Positions 29,619 through 41,416 are shown, numbered from the stretch's first letter. The stretch: 64,000 bases of DNA from Candidatus Eisenbacteria bacterium (GCA_035712145.1 DASTBI010000159.1:27184-91183), one strand, 5' to 3'. Notes: a model not told the origin generated them from the sequence alone. A program made the numbers and translations.

Positions 29619-30871
29619 TTCCACGACGCTCTAATCCAGCTCCGAAGATCGCGCGCGGCGAGCGCGGGATCGCGCTGATCATGGCTCTGATGGTGCTGCT
29701 GGCCATGTCGCTGCTTGCCGTGCTGCTCATGGTGTCGCTGCAGGTGGAAACCAAGATCGCCGGCCACAGCGCGCGTCACGCCTCGGCGCTCAACATCGCC
29801 GAGGCCGGAGTGGGCGAGGCGCTCTCGCGCATTCGTAACGGCGACATTCCCAATACGCTGAACCCCCGCACGGTCGGGCAGATCTTCCTGGCCAATCCGG
29901 GCAGCATTCCGCCGGTCGGCGCCGATACGTTCGCCATGGGAACCGGTCAGCCCGCGGGTGAATGGCTGGACTACAGCACGGCCAACAAGACCGCTGACGT
30001 GCTCACGGTGCGCTACAAGACGGACGCGGCGCGCACCGTGATCTACCGCTATGACCAGAATCTGAACCCGCCGATCAACTACCTGACCGGATTCCCGATC
30101 TGGGTGGTCACGGCTCGCGGGAGGAAAGGCAACGACATCCGGCGCATCGAGACCGAGGTCGTGCCACGCCCCTACAACGTGATCTGCAACGCGGCGATGT
30201 CGGCCAAGAAGGGCATCGACTTCTCGGGCAGCGCCGAGGTCTGCGGCTACAACCACCGCCTCGACACGCCGTCCTATACCGATGGCGTCCATGGTGCCCC
30301 AGCGGGCCCCAATGGGCCTTGTGTCCCGTGGGAATTGAATGTCGCGGACCTTCCGGGAAGCTGGAGCGAAGAGCCGATCACCAGCGGCGGCTCGGCGGAA
30401 CAGGGCGGCAATCCGGTGAAGAACAGCGACAACAACGGCGCCGGTTTCTACACCGGGCCGTGGGACGCCCTCGGCCTCACTCAGGCCGAGTTCTGGGCGT
30501 GGATCGGCCCGCCGATCACCATTCCCCCCCTCACGCCAAATGGGATCTTCTACCTGGACAACAACGCCACGCACCAGGACCAGTCGGGCATATTCGCCTA
30601 CAACGGCGCCAACGGTGAGGGCTTCCTCTACATCGATGGCGACGCGACCCTCAACGGCAACTTCACGTTCCGCGGCCTGATCTACATCGAGGGTGACCTG
30701 AAGGTCAACGGCAACACCTGGATCCTGGGCGCGCTCATCGTGCGAGGGAAGGGTCCGATCAAGATCGCCAGCGGAAGCTGCGTGGTGCTCTACAGTCGCG
30801 ACGCCGTCCAGCAGAACATCACCAAGTACGGTCAGCAGTTCATGACGCTGGCGTGGCGCGAAATCCCCTGA
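29615..30871 (+). CDS. PilX-like minor pilin
   Basis: A 418-residue protein with the PilX-type N-terminus ERGIALIMALMVLLAMSLLA and VETKIAGHSARHASALNIAE. Here the prepilin cleavage context differs from FTLxE, as is normal for PilX. A repetitive C-terminal region (EGFLYIDGDATLNGNFTFRG, IEGDLKVNGNTWILGALIVRG) forms a right-handed beta-helix-like stack. The ATG overlaps the upstream stop (ATGA). It is the last gene of the operon; a terminator follows at 30952-30988. Confidence 0.87.
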   Translation: MIPRRSNPAPKIARGERGIALIMALMVLLAMSLLAVLLMVSLQVETKIAGHSARHASALNIAEAGVGEALSRIRNGDIPNTLNPRTVGQIFLANPGSIPPVGADTFAMGTGQPAGEWLDYSTANKTADVLTVRYKTDAARTVIYRYDQNLNPPINYLTGFPIWVVTARGRKGNDIRRIETEVVPRPYNVICNAAMSAKKGIDFSGSAEVCGYNHRLDTPSYTDGVHGAPAGPNGPCVPWELNVADLPGSWSEEPITSGGSAEQGGNPVKNSDNNGAGFYTGPWDALGLTQAEFWAWIGPPITIPPLTPNGIFYLDNNATHQDQSGIFAYNGANGEGFLYIDGDATLNGNFTFRGLIYIEGDLKVNGNTWILGALIVRGKGPIKIASGSCVVLYSRDAVQQNITKYGQQFMTLAWREIP

Positions 30872-30951
30872 CGCTTGACCTTCCGCGGGTCCCCGCCTAA
30901 CGTCCGGCCCCGAAGGCAACGACGGGGACGAGCAGGCAGGCGGAGCGCACC

Positions 30952-30988
30952 ATCGCCCCAACGGTTCGATCGTGGGGCGATTTCCTTT
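30952..30988 (+). terminator. Intrinsic terminator-like hairpin between the pilin operon and ileS
   Basis: ATCGCCCC (30952-30959) pairs with GGGGCGAT (30974-30981), followed by TTTCCTTTT. It may end the pilin transcript or attenuate ileS, whose ATG is 20 bases on. A second hairpin (CCCCG/CGGGG, about 30908-30927) lies upstream. Confidence 0.6.
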
Positions 30989-31008
30989 TGGCGGCGGGGA
31001 GAGCATTC

Positions 31009-33804
31009 ATGGCCGGCTATCGGGACACGCTGAACCTTCCGCGCACCGATTTCCCCATGAAGGCGGACCTGGTGAAGCGCGAGCCCGAGCGCCTTTCGTG
31101 GTGGGAGACGCATGGGTTCTACGGCCGTCTCCGCGATGCCCGTCGCGGGCGCCAGGTGCACCTGCTGCACGATGGCCCTCCTTACTCCAACGATCACATC
31201 CACATGGGCACCGCGTCGAACAAGATCTGGAAGGACGCGGTGGTGCGCGCCGCTTCACTGATGGGGTACGACTCCCCTTACGTGCCCGGCTGGGACAACC
31301 ACGGCATGCCGATCGAGGTCCGGGTGGCGCGCGAGTTCCGTGAGAAGAAGGTCGAGCCCGACCGCGTCACGCTGCGCAAGCGTTGCCGCGAGTTCGCGCA
31401 GCACTGGGTCGGCGTTCATCGCCAGGAATTCCAGCGTCTGGGGATCTGGGGAGAATGGGAGCATCCCTACCTCACCATGGACCCGCACTTCGAAGCCGCG
31501 ATCCTCGAGACCTTCGGAGCGCTGGTGCGGAAAGGATTCGTGCAGCGAGGACTGCGCTCGATCCACTGGTGTCCCACCGATCGCACGGCCCTCGCCGAGG
31601 CGGAGATCGAATACCAGGACGATCCCTCCCCGTCGATCCTGGTGGCGTTCCCGCTGCGTGAGGATCCGCGCGGACTGCTGGGCTCCTCTTCGAGCGTGAG
31701 CGCCGTGGCGTGGACGACCACCCCTTGGACGCTGCCCGCCAATCGCGCGCTGATGGTGGATCCCGACGCCGAATACGTGGTCGCCGAGATTTCGAATCGG
31801 CGCTTGCTGATCGCCAAGGCACGGCTCGAGAGCGTGGCGGAGACGCTGGGCGCGCCGGGACCAACGATCGACCGCGGCGTGCGGGGGCGCGATCTCATCG
31901 GCCTCATCTTCGAAGCCCCCTGGGGCAACGACTCACGGATCGTCGACGGCACGCCGTACGTGAGCCTCGAGGAAGGCACCGGGCTGGTCCACACCGCTCC
32001 CGGTCACGGCAAAGAGGACTTCGTGGTCGGGCAACGCGCGGGGCTCGAGGTCGCGAGCCCGGTGGACGAAGCCGGCCGATTCACAGCCGGCGCCGAGCCA
32101 TTCGTGGGGCGAAGCGTGCTCGAAGCGAACGATGACATCATCGCCTGGCTTCGCGAGCGCGGCCGGCTGCTGTCGGCCACCACGTTCCGCCACGCCTATC
32201 CTCACTGCTGGCGTTGCCATCAGCCCGTGATCTTCCGGGCCACCAAGCAGTGGTTCATGATCATCGATCATGACGGGCACCGTGATCGCGCCCTCGAGAT
32301 CATCGACGAGAACGTGCGATGGGAGCCCGCTTCGTCGCGCAACCGCATCCGCGACGCGGTCCGGCTGCGCCCCGACTGGTGCCTCTCGCGCCAGCGCAGC
32401 TGGGGCGTGGGGATCCCGGCGCTCTACTGCGAAGGTTGTGAGGAAGGCTGGCTCGACGCCGGGGTCGTGGATCGCGCCGCCGCGCTCACGCGTGAGCACG
32501 GCTCGGACGTGTGGTTCGAACGTCCGGTCACCGACTTCGTGACGCCCGGACTTCGCTGCCCCCGCTGCGGAGGGAGTGGTCCGTTCCGCAAGGAGACCGA
32601 CATCCTCGACGTGTGGTTCGACTCGGGATCGACTCACCGCGCGATCCAGACCACGCATCCCGAGCTCGCGCCTCCGTGGAAGCAGGCGCTCGCCGGTGGA
32701 AGAGTGATCTACTTCGAGGGCCCCGATCAGCATCGCGGCTGGTTCAACTCGTCACTGATGGTCGGTGTCGGAATCGAGCGCCGGGCGCCGTTCACGGACG
32801 TGCTCACCCACGGGTGGGTGCTGGACGCCGAGGGCCGGGCGATGCACAAGTCGCTGGGGAACGTGGTGTCCCCGCTCAAGGTGATCGATCGCCTGGGGGC
32901 GGACATCGTGCGGTGGTGGGCGCTCTCCACCGACTGGCGCTCGGATGTCCGCGTGGGCGACGAGATCCTCCAGCGCGTGGCCGACGCCTACCGCAAGATC
33001 CGGAACACCTTCCGCTTCCTGCTTGGAAATCTTCACGATTTCGATCCGTCGCTCGCGGTTCCTGTCGCCGAGATCCAGCGCGTGGACCAGGCCTTCGCGG
33101 CTCACCTGGCGTTCCGGGTCGCGCGCATGCGTCAGGACTACGAACGCCACGCCTTCCATCGCGTCGCCGACTCCCTGCTCGAGCTTTGCACCGTGGATCT
33201 CTCCTCGGTGTTCCTGGACGTCACCAAGGACCGGCTCTACACGCTCTCGGCCTCCGACTTGGCACGCCGCTCCGCGCAGACGGTGCTATGGAGCGCGCTC
33301 CACGATCTGACGATCGCGGCCTCTCCGCTCCTGGTCTTCACCGCCGAGGAGGTCTGGCAGAGCCACCCTTCGCTCCGCGAGGAACAGGACAGCGTCCATC
33401 TGGCCGAATGGCCCGCCGTCCGCCAGGTCGAGGGAACCGAAGAAGCCTGGGCCGCGCTCAACGCGCTGCGAGCGGCCGTCAACTCCGCGCTCGAGCCCAT
33501 GCGGGCGGCCAAGACGCTGGCGACGACCCAGGAAGCCGACGTTCGGATCACCGGCCCGCCCGAGACCATCGCGCGGCTGGAGCCCTACCGGGACGAGCTG
33601 GCGGGCTTTCTCATGGTGGCCCGTGGGACCCTGGTGGCCGACTCCGGGGTAAGCGAGATGCAGATCCGCGCCGAGCGAACGTCATGGACTCGCTGTGAGC
33701 GATGCTGGACTCATCGCGAAGACGTGGAACAGCGCGCCGGTGGCGATCCACTGTGCTCGCGATGTCTGACCGTTCTGCAAACCTTGCCATCGACCGCTCG
33801 CTGA
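31009..33804 (+). CDS. ileS: Isoleucyl-tRNA synthetase
   Basis: Charges tRNA-Ile in the cytosol. The 931 residues match bacterial type 1 IleRS. The class I HIGH motif is HMGT (about 63-66, in SNDHIHMGTASNKI; position 4 is Thr, a variant I recall from other IleRS). PYVPGWDNHGMPIEV follows. The editing domain contains the TTPWTLPANRAL segment, then DVWFDSGSTH. The KMSKS loop reads MHKSLGN (about 612). The C-terminal zinc finger is CERCW...CSRC (about 895-925). The ATG at 31009 has GGGGAG upstream. It is a single gene with a hairpin leader. Confidence 0.97.
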   Translation: MAGYRDTLNLPRTDFPMKADLVKREPERLSWWETHGFYGRLRDARRGRQVHLLHDGPPYSNDHIHMGTASNKIWKDAVVRAASLMGYDSPYVPGWDNHGMPIEVRVAREFREKKVEPDRVTLRKRCREFAQHWVGVHRQEFQRLGIWGEWEHPYLTMDPHFEAAILETFGALVRKGFVQRGLRSIHWCPTDRTALAEAEIEYQDDPSPSILVAFPLREDPRGLLGSSSSVSAVAWTTTPWTLPANRALMVDPDAEYVVAEISNRRLLIAKARLESVAETLGAPGPTIDRGVRGRDLIGLIFEAPWGNDSRIVDGTPYVSLEEGTGLVHTAPGHGKEDFVVGQRAGLEVASPVDEAGRFTAGAEPFVGRSVLEANDDIIAWLRERGRLLSATTFRHAYPHCWRCHQPVIFRATKQWFMIIDHDGHRDRALEIIDENVRWEPASSRNRIRDAVRLRPDWCLSRQRSWGVGIPALYCEGCEEGWLDAGVVDRAAALTREHGSDVWFERPVTDFVTPGLRCPRCGGSGPFRKETDILDVWFDSGSTHRAIQTTHPELAPPWKQALAGGRVIYFEGPDQHRGWFNSSLMVGVGIERRAPFTDVLTHGWVLDAEGRAMHKSLGNVVSPLKVIDRLGADIVRWWALSTDWRSDVRVGDEILQRVADAYRKIRNTFRFLLGNLHDFDPSLAVPVAEIQRVDQAFAAHLAFRVARMRQDYERHAFHRVADSLLELCTVDLSSVFLDVTKDRLYTLSASDLARRSAQTVLWSALHDLTIAASPLLVFTAEEVWQSHPSLREEQDSVHLAEWPAVRQVEGTEEAWAALNALRAAVNSALEPMRAAKTLATTQEADVRITGPPETIARLEPYRDELAGFLMVARGTLVADSGVSEMQIRAERTSWTRCERCWTHREDVEQRAGGDPLCSRCLTVLQTLPSTAR

Positions 33805-34000
33805 GAGCTGTCGGATGTTCAGATGTTGTCCAGAAAACGTTGCAGAACGGCTCGTCTGGGCTCGTCTGGAATCCAGCCGAAAAAAATAAGATCGTGTCCC
33901 GAAGGAGGGCATCTATCCTGGTGTCATTCGGGATGTGCCTGGGGGGGCTAGTTCAACGAAACTCGCGTGCGGCCCGCGATTCAGCGAACGACGTCCCCCC

Positions 34001-34038
34001 TTAAAACTAGCGGCGCCTCGTGCTCGTGCACGAGGCGC
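34001..34038 (-). terminator. Hairpin with short T run after the PEGA-like gene
   Basis: GCGCCTCGTG and CACGAGGCGC (34013-34022, 34029-34038) form a perfect 10-bp stem; on the minus strand it is followed by CGCTAG and four T. It lies 44 bp past the stop at 34082. The remaining gap 33805-34000 holds direct repeats of CTCGTCTGG (about 33849-33871) and an AT-rich stretch, but no gene. Confidence 0.5.
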
Positions 34039-34081
34039 TTCGCATTGGTGTCAACGTCCCGGATCTAGACCCCTTCACGAA

Positions 34082-34795
34082 TCAGAAATCAATCCTCGCT
34101 GCCAGCTTCAGGCCTTTGGCGCCTGGAATGGGCTGAAGCTCGATACCTGCCGTCAGTCCCTTGCTCTCGAAGCGCGGAAAGAACACCGCCGCGTCGATGG
34201 CGCTGACGATCCAGAAGGCCGCGGCGGTGACCTGAAGCGTGTTCCTGACGTCCCGCGCTTCCTCCACGCGGGCCACGGCTTCTTCCCATTCCTCGAGCGT
34301 CTCGGCGTCGTCGATTTCCTCCTGCCGATCGACGTAGGCAACCTGGGCGGCGATCGAACCGCCGAAGGCCAGGACCGCACCCGTCATGTAGATCCAGCCC
34401 GCCGTCGGTCGCTGCGAATAGAACTGTCCCCATCCGGGGAGCCCTACTGAACGGAGGACGGCGCGGGTCTTGGTCTTGGGGTTGAGGCTGATCCAGACCG
34501 TGTCGTGGCTGGCCCCGTCGTGCTCGATGGTGCGTTGCCATCGCTCGAAGGCGGGATCGACGGCCCTTATTTCATAGCGTCCGGCGAGGGTATTCCTGAG
34601 GGTCAGGGGCGTCCGCCCCCTCAGCAGGCGGTCCCCCTTCAAGCGGCAGGTGGCCCCCGAAGGCCGCGAGACCACGGTCACGCTCGCGGACGGCGGCAAG
34701 TCCCCCTGCCCCCATGCGGTTCGAGGGAAGCATGCGATCGAGGCCGCCAGGCACCCGAGAGCCGCGAGGACCGATGCGAATCGAGACGCTCTCAC
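34082..34795 (-). CDS. Exported membrane protein with PEGA-like domain
   Basis: A 237-residue protein with a signal peptide or anchor (LAALGCLAASIACF). Residues about 38-95 look like a PEGA domain (VTVVSRPSGATCRLKG, TPLTLRNTLAGRYEI). Next is the SVGLPGWGQFYSQRP segment of DUF5683-type proteins with a transmembrane helix, then a coiled coil (EEIDDAETLEEWEEAVARVEE) and a second hydrophobic helix. It begins 35 bp after the PrsR stop with no terminator between, so it may be the last gene of the EPS operon. Function unknown. Confidence 0.78.
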   Translation of the reverse strand: MRASRFASVLAALGCLAASIACFPRTAWGQGDLPPSASVTVVSRPSGATCRLKGDRLLRGRTPLTLRNTLAGRYEIRAVDPAFERWQRTIEHDGASHDTVWISLNPKTKTRAVLRSVGLPGWGQFYSQRPTAGWIYMTGAVLAFGGSIAAQVAYVDRQEEIDDAETLEEWEEAVARVEEARDVRNTLQVTAAAFWIVSAIDAAVFFPRFESKGLTAGIELQPIPGAKGLKLAARIDF

Positions 34796-34830
34796 TTGCC
34801 TTCGACGCTAACGATCGACGGGAAGGCCGG

Positions 34831-36248
<1,418 letters not shown>

Positions 36249-36249
<1 letters not shown>

Positions 36250-38420
36250 CAGTGTCCTCCTGACGGCGTTCCGTTCGGCCGCTCGGGCAAGCTCACCTCG
36301 AAACGTGTGCCGCTTCCTGGCCGACTCTCGACCCGGATGGTTCCGCCATGCGCCTCCACGATCGCCTTGCTCTGCATCAACCCGATGCCCAGGCCCGACG
36401 CCTTGGTGGTGGCGAATGGCCGGAACAAGGACTGGCGGACGAATTCCTCGGTCATTCCCGCGCCGCTGTCCTTCACGCTGAGCGTCAGCCGCCGGCCCCC
36501 GTTTCGGTCTCCCGGCTCGGTGGCGGCGCCGATCTCGATCTCTCCCGTTCCCTGGACCGCCTCGCGCGCGTTGGTCAGCAGATTGATGAGCACGCGCACG
36601 ATCAGTCCATGATCGGCCACCACGCGCAGATCCTGCCCGCACCGCACCCGGACGCGAATGCCGCCGTTGTCGCCTTCCGCGAGCCCCGACTGCGTCATCG
36701 CGTCGTCGACGATCTTGCGCACCTGGACTTCGTCGGGGCGAATCACCGTGGGCCGCGCCACGCCCGCGACGTGACTCATGAGCTGCCTCAGGTTCTGGAC
36801 CGTACGCTCCACCACCTGCATCGCATCGCGCTGGAATTCGGGATCGGTCAGGTGCCGGCGCGCGTTCTCGACGACGAGCGAGAGACCGGAGACCTGGTTC
36901 TTGATGTCGTGGAGCACGAACGTCGACAGGCGGTGCAGCGATTCGAGCTGGCGCGTCTCCGCCAGCTGCTCGCCGAGCCGAGCAAACCACAGGGCCGCCG
37001 CCAGCTGCCTCGACATCGCGCCCAGGAACTCGGCGTCCTCGAACGAGTACTCGTCGTCGGTGCGCTTCTCCGACAGCCACAAGAGTCCCACCAGCTGATC
37101 GCCGGTATGGAGCGGCGCGCACACGGCGGCGTTCAGCGCCTGGACCAGCGGACGGTTCTCGGCCACCACGGGGATCAGCTCGAGGTCCTGGGCGAGATCG
37201 CGGAAGACGAGCGGGGCGCGCGAGCGCTCGATCTCGGCGACGATGGGATTGTCCACGCGCACGCTGGGCGCCACCGCGTGCAGCGGGCTGCCCGGCGCGG
37301 GATGAACCAGGTGGAATCCTCCCACCAGGTCGTCGCGCAGGTGGATCGCGATCCGCTCGGTGTCGAAGACGTTGCGCAGCAGCGTCTCGATCTGGCGGCC
37401 GATGTCCTCCAGGCGCCCGGTCGGCGCGATCCCGCGGCTGACTCGCTCCCACTCGCGCCGGTAGTCGTAGCGGTTGGCGTAGAAGTTCCGGTCCACGAAT
37501 CGCTTCACGAGGCGGTTGGCGCGGGGACTGAAGATGAGCACCAGGCCGCCGCCGCCGACCAGCGCATAGAAGGCCAGGCTCACCGAGCGCTTCCACTCCG
37601 GCGACAGCACCGGCAGCACCTTGGACAGCACCGCCATGGTCAGCAGGAACGCGCCGGCCAGCGTCAGCGACACCGAGGAGTAGTAGATGACCGGACGTGC
37701 CACCGGCACCGACATGTCGGACAGCCTCTGCCGCGCGAGCGCGAGCGCGGTGATCACGCCGGCCACGAACATCGGCACCGCGCTGGCGACCATCCACTCC
37801 ACCCGGATGCTGCCGTAGAGCAGACCGGCCGAGACCATCAGCAGCTCCGACAGGATCCCGATCACGAAGGCGACGAACAGCGCGCGCAGACGCCGCTGGG
37901 CGCTGGCGGGAGCGGTCCGCAGCATGCTCTCGAGGTTCATGAGCACCGCGACCATCACGACCACCAGGTACATCAGGTAGATCTTGCCCATGCCGCCGAG
38001 CACGATGACCGCCTCGGACCCGAGCCCCTGGACCCGATTGACGACGTAGCGCGTGCCGGCGACGAAGAAGAGCGTCACGCAGCCCGCCAGGGCCAGCGCC
38101 AGGTAGGCGACGGCCTGACGGAGCTGATGGATGGGTTGAGGCCGGGCCAGCACCACGCTCAGGCAGAGCCAGAGCCAGGAGGCCAGCGCCGAGGCTCCCG
38201 CGAGGTACGTGGCCCACACCCGGGCGCTCGCCGCGCCTTCGGCGTGCAGAATGCCGAGCGTCCCGGCCTGGAAGGCGGCCATGGACAGGAACGCCGACGA
38301 GAACAGCAGCGTCACCAGCCAGTGTCCCCGCCGCAGGGTCGCGAGCACGCCGATGGCGGCGGCCAGCATGGCGCTGGCGGTCACGACCGCGAGCTGGATG
38401 GGTGACAGCGTGATGTTCAT
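36249..38420 (-). CDS. prsK: PrsK-like sensor histidine kinase of the exosortase system
   Basis: 723 residues. The N-terminal half has about nine to ten membrane helices (1-280), typical of PrsK. A GAF-like domain follows (about 330-490), then the histidine phosphotransfer box HDIKNQVSGLSLV (about 500) and the GHKL ATPase domain (INLLTNAREAV, SVKDSGAGM, ATTKASGLGIGLMQSKAIV). The pair with prsR and the nearby exosortase and EpsI support the PrsK call. Stimulus unknown. It starts 10 bp after the TPR-lipoprotein stop. Confidence 0.92.
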
Positions 38421-38430
38421 TCCGCCTCGT

Positions 38431-39927
38431 TCATGAACGCATCCGCTCGAGCTGGCGGCGCGCCTTCGCCTGGTCGGCCAGGTTCTGACTCCGGGTCGCC
38501 AGCTCTTCGTACAGCTTTCGCGCTCGCCCCGGGTCCCTCAGCTCGCGCTCGGCCAGCTCGGCCGCGCGAAAGCCCGCCTGAGCGCCGAGCTCGAGATTCG
38601 GGTAGTGACTCCAGAGCACCTGGAGCGCGGCACAAGCTTTCTCCCAGCTCCCGACGTCCAGGAGGATCTGGGCCCGGACCTGCCGAATCCGCAACAGAGT
38701 CGCGTCGTCCTGGACCGTGGTCAAGAGGTGGTCCATGGCCTCCATGGCACGGTTGGCCTCGATCCTCGCCATCTCCTTCTCCCCGGCCTCGAGGTGATGG
38801 AGCACGATCCGCTCGTGGGCGCGCAGCGAATACTCGTCGGTCGCGCTCGAAGTCGCCAGTCCCCGGAATTCCGCCCGGGCCTGCAGCCAGAGGCCCTGGT
38901 GCTCCAGCAGCTCGGCCCGCCGGAATTTGGCCGCCATCACCGAAGGATCGCGGTTGCGGAACCGGTCGATGAACCTGCCGTAGGCGGCGACGGCGGAGTC
39001 GAGGTCGACACTCTCCCAGACCTGGGCCGTCAGCAACATGGCGCTCACCGTGGCCTCGTTGCCGAAACCCCGGCTCGCCCATGCGGTATAGACCAGCGCC
39101 GAGTCGGGACGACCTCCTTCGAGACAGAACTCGCCGAGCGTCAGGATCAGCCGTGCCCGGGTGGCGCGCGAGGCCGCCTGGGCCAGCGCCTGACGCACCG
39201 CGTCGAGCGCGGAATCGAGCGCTCCCGTTCTCGCCGCGCGCAGTCTGCCGATGTTGAGCCAAAGCAGCGTCCCGGTTCCGGGGCCCTTTCGCCGTGTGGC
39301 TTCGGGCAGCAGCCGCTCTTCGGCCAGAAGCAGCAATGAATCGGCGGACGCAAAGGCGCCGCGATGTCTCAGCTCCTCGGCGACCCGCAGCGGGGCCTGA
39401 ACCGCCGCCTCGATCGGCTCGTCGAGATCGGGATCGACCGCCGGCGCCGTGCGCGCGATCTCGACGAACACCTGGTGCGCGTGAGTCGAGTCCTTGGTGC
39501 GGTCGAACAACGCCGCCTGAGCCATCAGCGCCTTCAGCCGGACCACCGGCAACGCGATGAGATCGCTCGCCGCGCTGGCATAGACCTCGGCGGCCCGATC
39601 ATAGCGCTGGCGTGATTCCTCGATCCGTCCGATCGCGATCAGCGCATCGCCCGAAGTCGCCGCGACGTCGCGCGCGCGCCGGCTGCGCACGCGCTCCGGC
39701 TTCGCCCACTCGCGCAGCGGGAAGCGGCGCTCGACCGCCGCGAAGGCGTCGATCGCCGCCTGGTAGTCCGCGAGGCTCGCCAGCGACGGTTTCACCTGGA
39801 TGCGCTCGACCATCCGCCGCGCCTGCCAGAATCCACGCTCCGCCTGGTAGCGCGCCCACAGATCGGGATCACCACATCCCAGGAGCGGGAGCAGCGCCAG
39901 CGCCAGCAGGACGCGGCGCGCGATCAC
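38431..39927 (-). CDS. TPR-type lipoprotein of the exosortase/EPS locus
   Basis: 498 residues. A GTG start (39927) overlaps the upstream stop (GTGA) and has GGAGGAACT before it. Signal peptide with lipobox LLGC (lipidated Cys18). The rest is alpha-helical tetratricopeptide-like repeats rich in Ala, Leu, Arg and Glu. XrtA-type exosortase loci of Proteobacteria encode a TPR lipoprotein (PrsT), usually longer (about 900 residues); this may be its shorter counterpart, but similarity is by position and composition only. Confidence 0.8.
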   Translation of the reverse strand: MIARRVLLALALLPLLGCGDPDLWARYQAERGFWQARRMVERIQVKPSLASLADYQAAIDAFAAVERRFPLREWAKPERVRSRRARDVAATSGDALIAIGRIEESRQRYDRAAEVYASAASDLIALPVVRLKALMAQAALFDRTKDSTHAHQVFVEIARTAPAVDPDLDEPIEAAVQAPLRVAEELRHRGAFASADSLLLLAEERLLPEATRRKGPGTGTLLWLNIGRLRAARTGALDSALDAVRQALAQAASRATRARLILTLGEFCLEGGRPDSALVYTAWASRGFGNEATVSAMLLTAQVWESVDLDSAVAAYGRFIDRFRNRDPSVMAAKFRRAELLEHQGLWLQARAEFRGLATSSATDEYSLRAHERIVLHHLEAGEKEMARIEANRAMEAMDHLLTTVQDDATLLRIRQVRAQILLDVGSWEKACAALQVLWSHYPNLELGAQAGFRAAELAERELRDPGRARKLYEELATRSQNLADQAKARRQLERMRS

Positions 39928-40775
39928 AGTTCCTCCTCGAGAGCGGGACCGACGAGGCTCTGGTACGCGAGCACGCTGCCTCCGGTGAGCACGAATGCGG
40001 TCACGATCGCGATCAGCGCCTGCATCACCACCAGCCACCCCACCATCTCGGGAGTGCCGTGGCTGACGATCCGATTCGATCCATGGGCCAGCATCTGCAC
40101 CGGCAGCAGCGGGATCGAGGCGGCGGCCGCCATCGTGAGCGCGGCCCATGCCCCGTGGGATGCAGCCCGAGGCAGCGACGCCAGGGTCTCGATCAGGCTC
40201 AATCGCCCGAGCATCAGCAGGGGATTCACCCACAGGAAGAGCGCCTGCAGCATCACCGCCAGACCGATGGTCAGGATCGGCGCGAGGCGGGCGATCAACG
40301 CCGGCCCATCGCGCTCCGCGAGCCACCACTCGAGACCGAACGAGAAACCGAGCAGCAGGAGGCTCAGTGGAAGGTTGGCGAGCACGAGTGGAAGCGCTCG
40401 CGACAGAGCACGGCGCAACCCCTGTCCTGCAAGCAGCGGCTGTCCCGCGAACACGGCCGCGAAGAGCGTGGTCGACGCGCCGCCGGCGATGGCGCCGACC
40501 AGGATTGCAATCAGCACGTCGGCCCGCGCATAGAGCTCCGGCATCAGCTGGAAGATGTTGGGGTAGCGCAGCGCGCTCTCGCCCGCCAGCCGCTCGAGAA
40601 CGGGGGCAAGCAGCCAGGAGACCGCCGGATGGGCGAACCACCAGAGGCTTCCGATCACCAGCAGCTGCACGGCGAGAACCGCGAGCCACGGCACCCACAG
40701 CGAAGGACGGAAGATCTCGCGAATGGCGTGCGCCAGGCTCTGGAACGCCAGAACGATCTGCTCGAGCGCGCTCAT
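39924..40775 (-). CDS. Polytopic membrane protein of the EPS operon, unknown
   Basis: 283 residues with about six transmembrane helices (first at about 28-50) and no recognised motif. The segment SLIETLASLPRAASHGAWAA is amphipathic. It overlaps EpsI upstream (ATGA, 40772-40775) and the TPR lipoprotein downstream by 4 bp, so it is made in step with the exosortase genes. It could assist glycan or cargo transit; this cannot be read from sequence. Confidence 0.8.
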   Translation of the reverse strand: MSALEQIVLAFQSLAHAIREIFRPSLWVPWLAVLAVQLLVIGSLWWFAHPAVSWLLAPVLERLAGESALRYPNIFQLMPELYARADVLIAILVGAIAGGASTTLFAAVFAGQPLLAGQGLRRALSRALPLVLANLPLSLLLLGFSFGLEWWLAERDGPALIARLAPILTIGLAVMLQALFLWVNPLLMLGRLSLIETLASLPRAASHGAWAALTMAAAASIPLLPVQMLAHGSNRIVSHGTPEMVGWLVVMQALIAIVTAFVLTGGSVLAYQSLVGPALEEEL

Positions 40776-41416
40776 CGCGCCGTGCCAAGAGCCGGATCGG
40801 CGGAAGCGAAGACCGCCGGCAGCGCGCCCGCGACGCGGCGAGCGAAGTCCACGGCCATGCGGTCGGCGGCGCCCTCGTCGTCCCGGACCTGAGCCTCGAC
40901 TCTCACGAACGCTCCCCAGGACACATCCTCGAGCGCTCCGCTCAGGGCCATGCGGTTTCGAAACGCGCCGGCGTCCGCGGTCGAGAGCCCGCGAGTCGTC
41001 CACCAGTAGTAGACGACGCGACGGTCACGCGGCTTCTCCGCCACGAACCGATTGACCTCGAGGGTCGGACCCGTGGTCTCGGCGAGCCGGATGCGGCGTT
41101 CGGGATCGAGCACGTAGCCTTGCGACTCGTAGCACAACCGTGGATCGTGCGCCCCGTAGCGGCGCCGCTGGTGATAGACGACGCAAAGCCACACGACGTC
41201 CTCGCCGCGCGCGTAGCGTCGCACCAGCAAGTCGTCCGCATCGAGGTTCTCGACCACCGCGTTCTCGAATGACAGCTCGGTCCCGTTCCATGGCCCGAAC
41301 TGCGTGGGGCAGGCCGCCAAGGCGCCCTTGCCGATTGCGAGATTCGCAGGCGGGTGAGCCACGACGTACCACGCCGTCGCCACGAGCAGCGCGAGTGTGA
41401 CCAGGAGCCGGCTCAC
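40772..41416 (-). CDS. epsI: EpsI-domain exosortase-associated protein (DUF3485)
   Basis: 214 residues. A short N-terminal membrane helix (LVTLALLVATAWYVVAHP), then the EpsI domain: LCVVYHQRRRYGAHDPRLC, YESQGYVLDP, YYWWTTRGLSTADAG. In many exosortases this domain is fused to the C-terminus of the sortase; here it is a separate gene starting with GTG at 41416, overlapping the exosortase stop (GTGA). The close coupling suggests the two proteins function as a unit. Confidence 0.9.
   Translation of the reverse strand: MSRLLVTLALLVATAWYVVAHPPANLAIGKGALAACPTQFGPWNGTELSFENAVVENLDADDLLVRRYARGEDVVWLCVVYHQRRRYGAHDPRLCYESQGYVLDPERRIRLAETTGPTLEVNRFVAEKPRDRRVVYYWWTTRGLSTADAGAFRNRMALSGALEDVSWGAFVRVEAQVRDDEGAADRMAVDFARRVAGALPAVFASADPALGTAR

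Noticed and set aside
30890..31008. T-box riboswitch before ileS
   Set aside because: No TGGNACCGCG-type T-box sequence and the leader is too short for stem I plus antiterminator.
33940..34010. tRNA-like sequence with GTTCAACGA
   Set aside because: The T-loop pattern GTTCRANYC is not met and no acceptor stem or anticodon arm can be drawn.
36348..38405. A 685-codon plus-strand frame antisense to prsK
   Set aside because: His/Arg/Gln-rich shadow; prsK shows proper kinase motifs.
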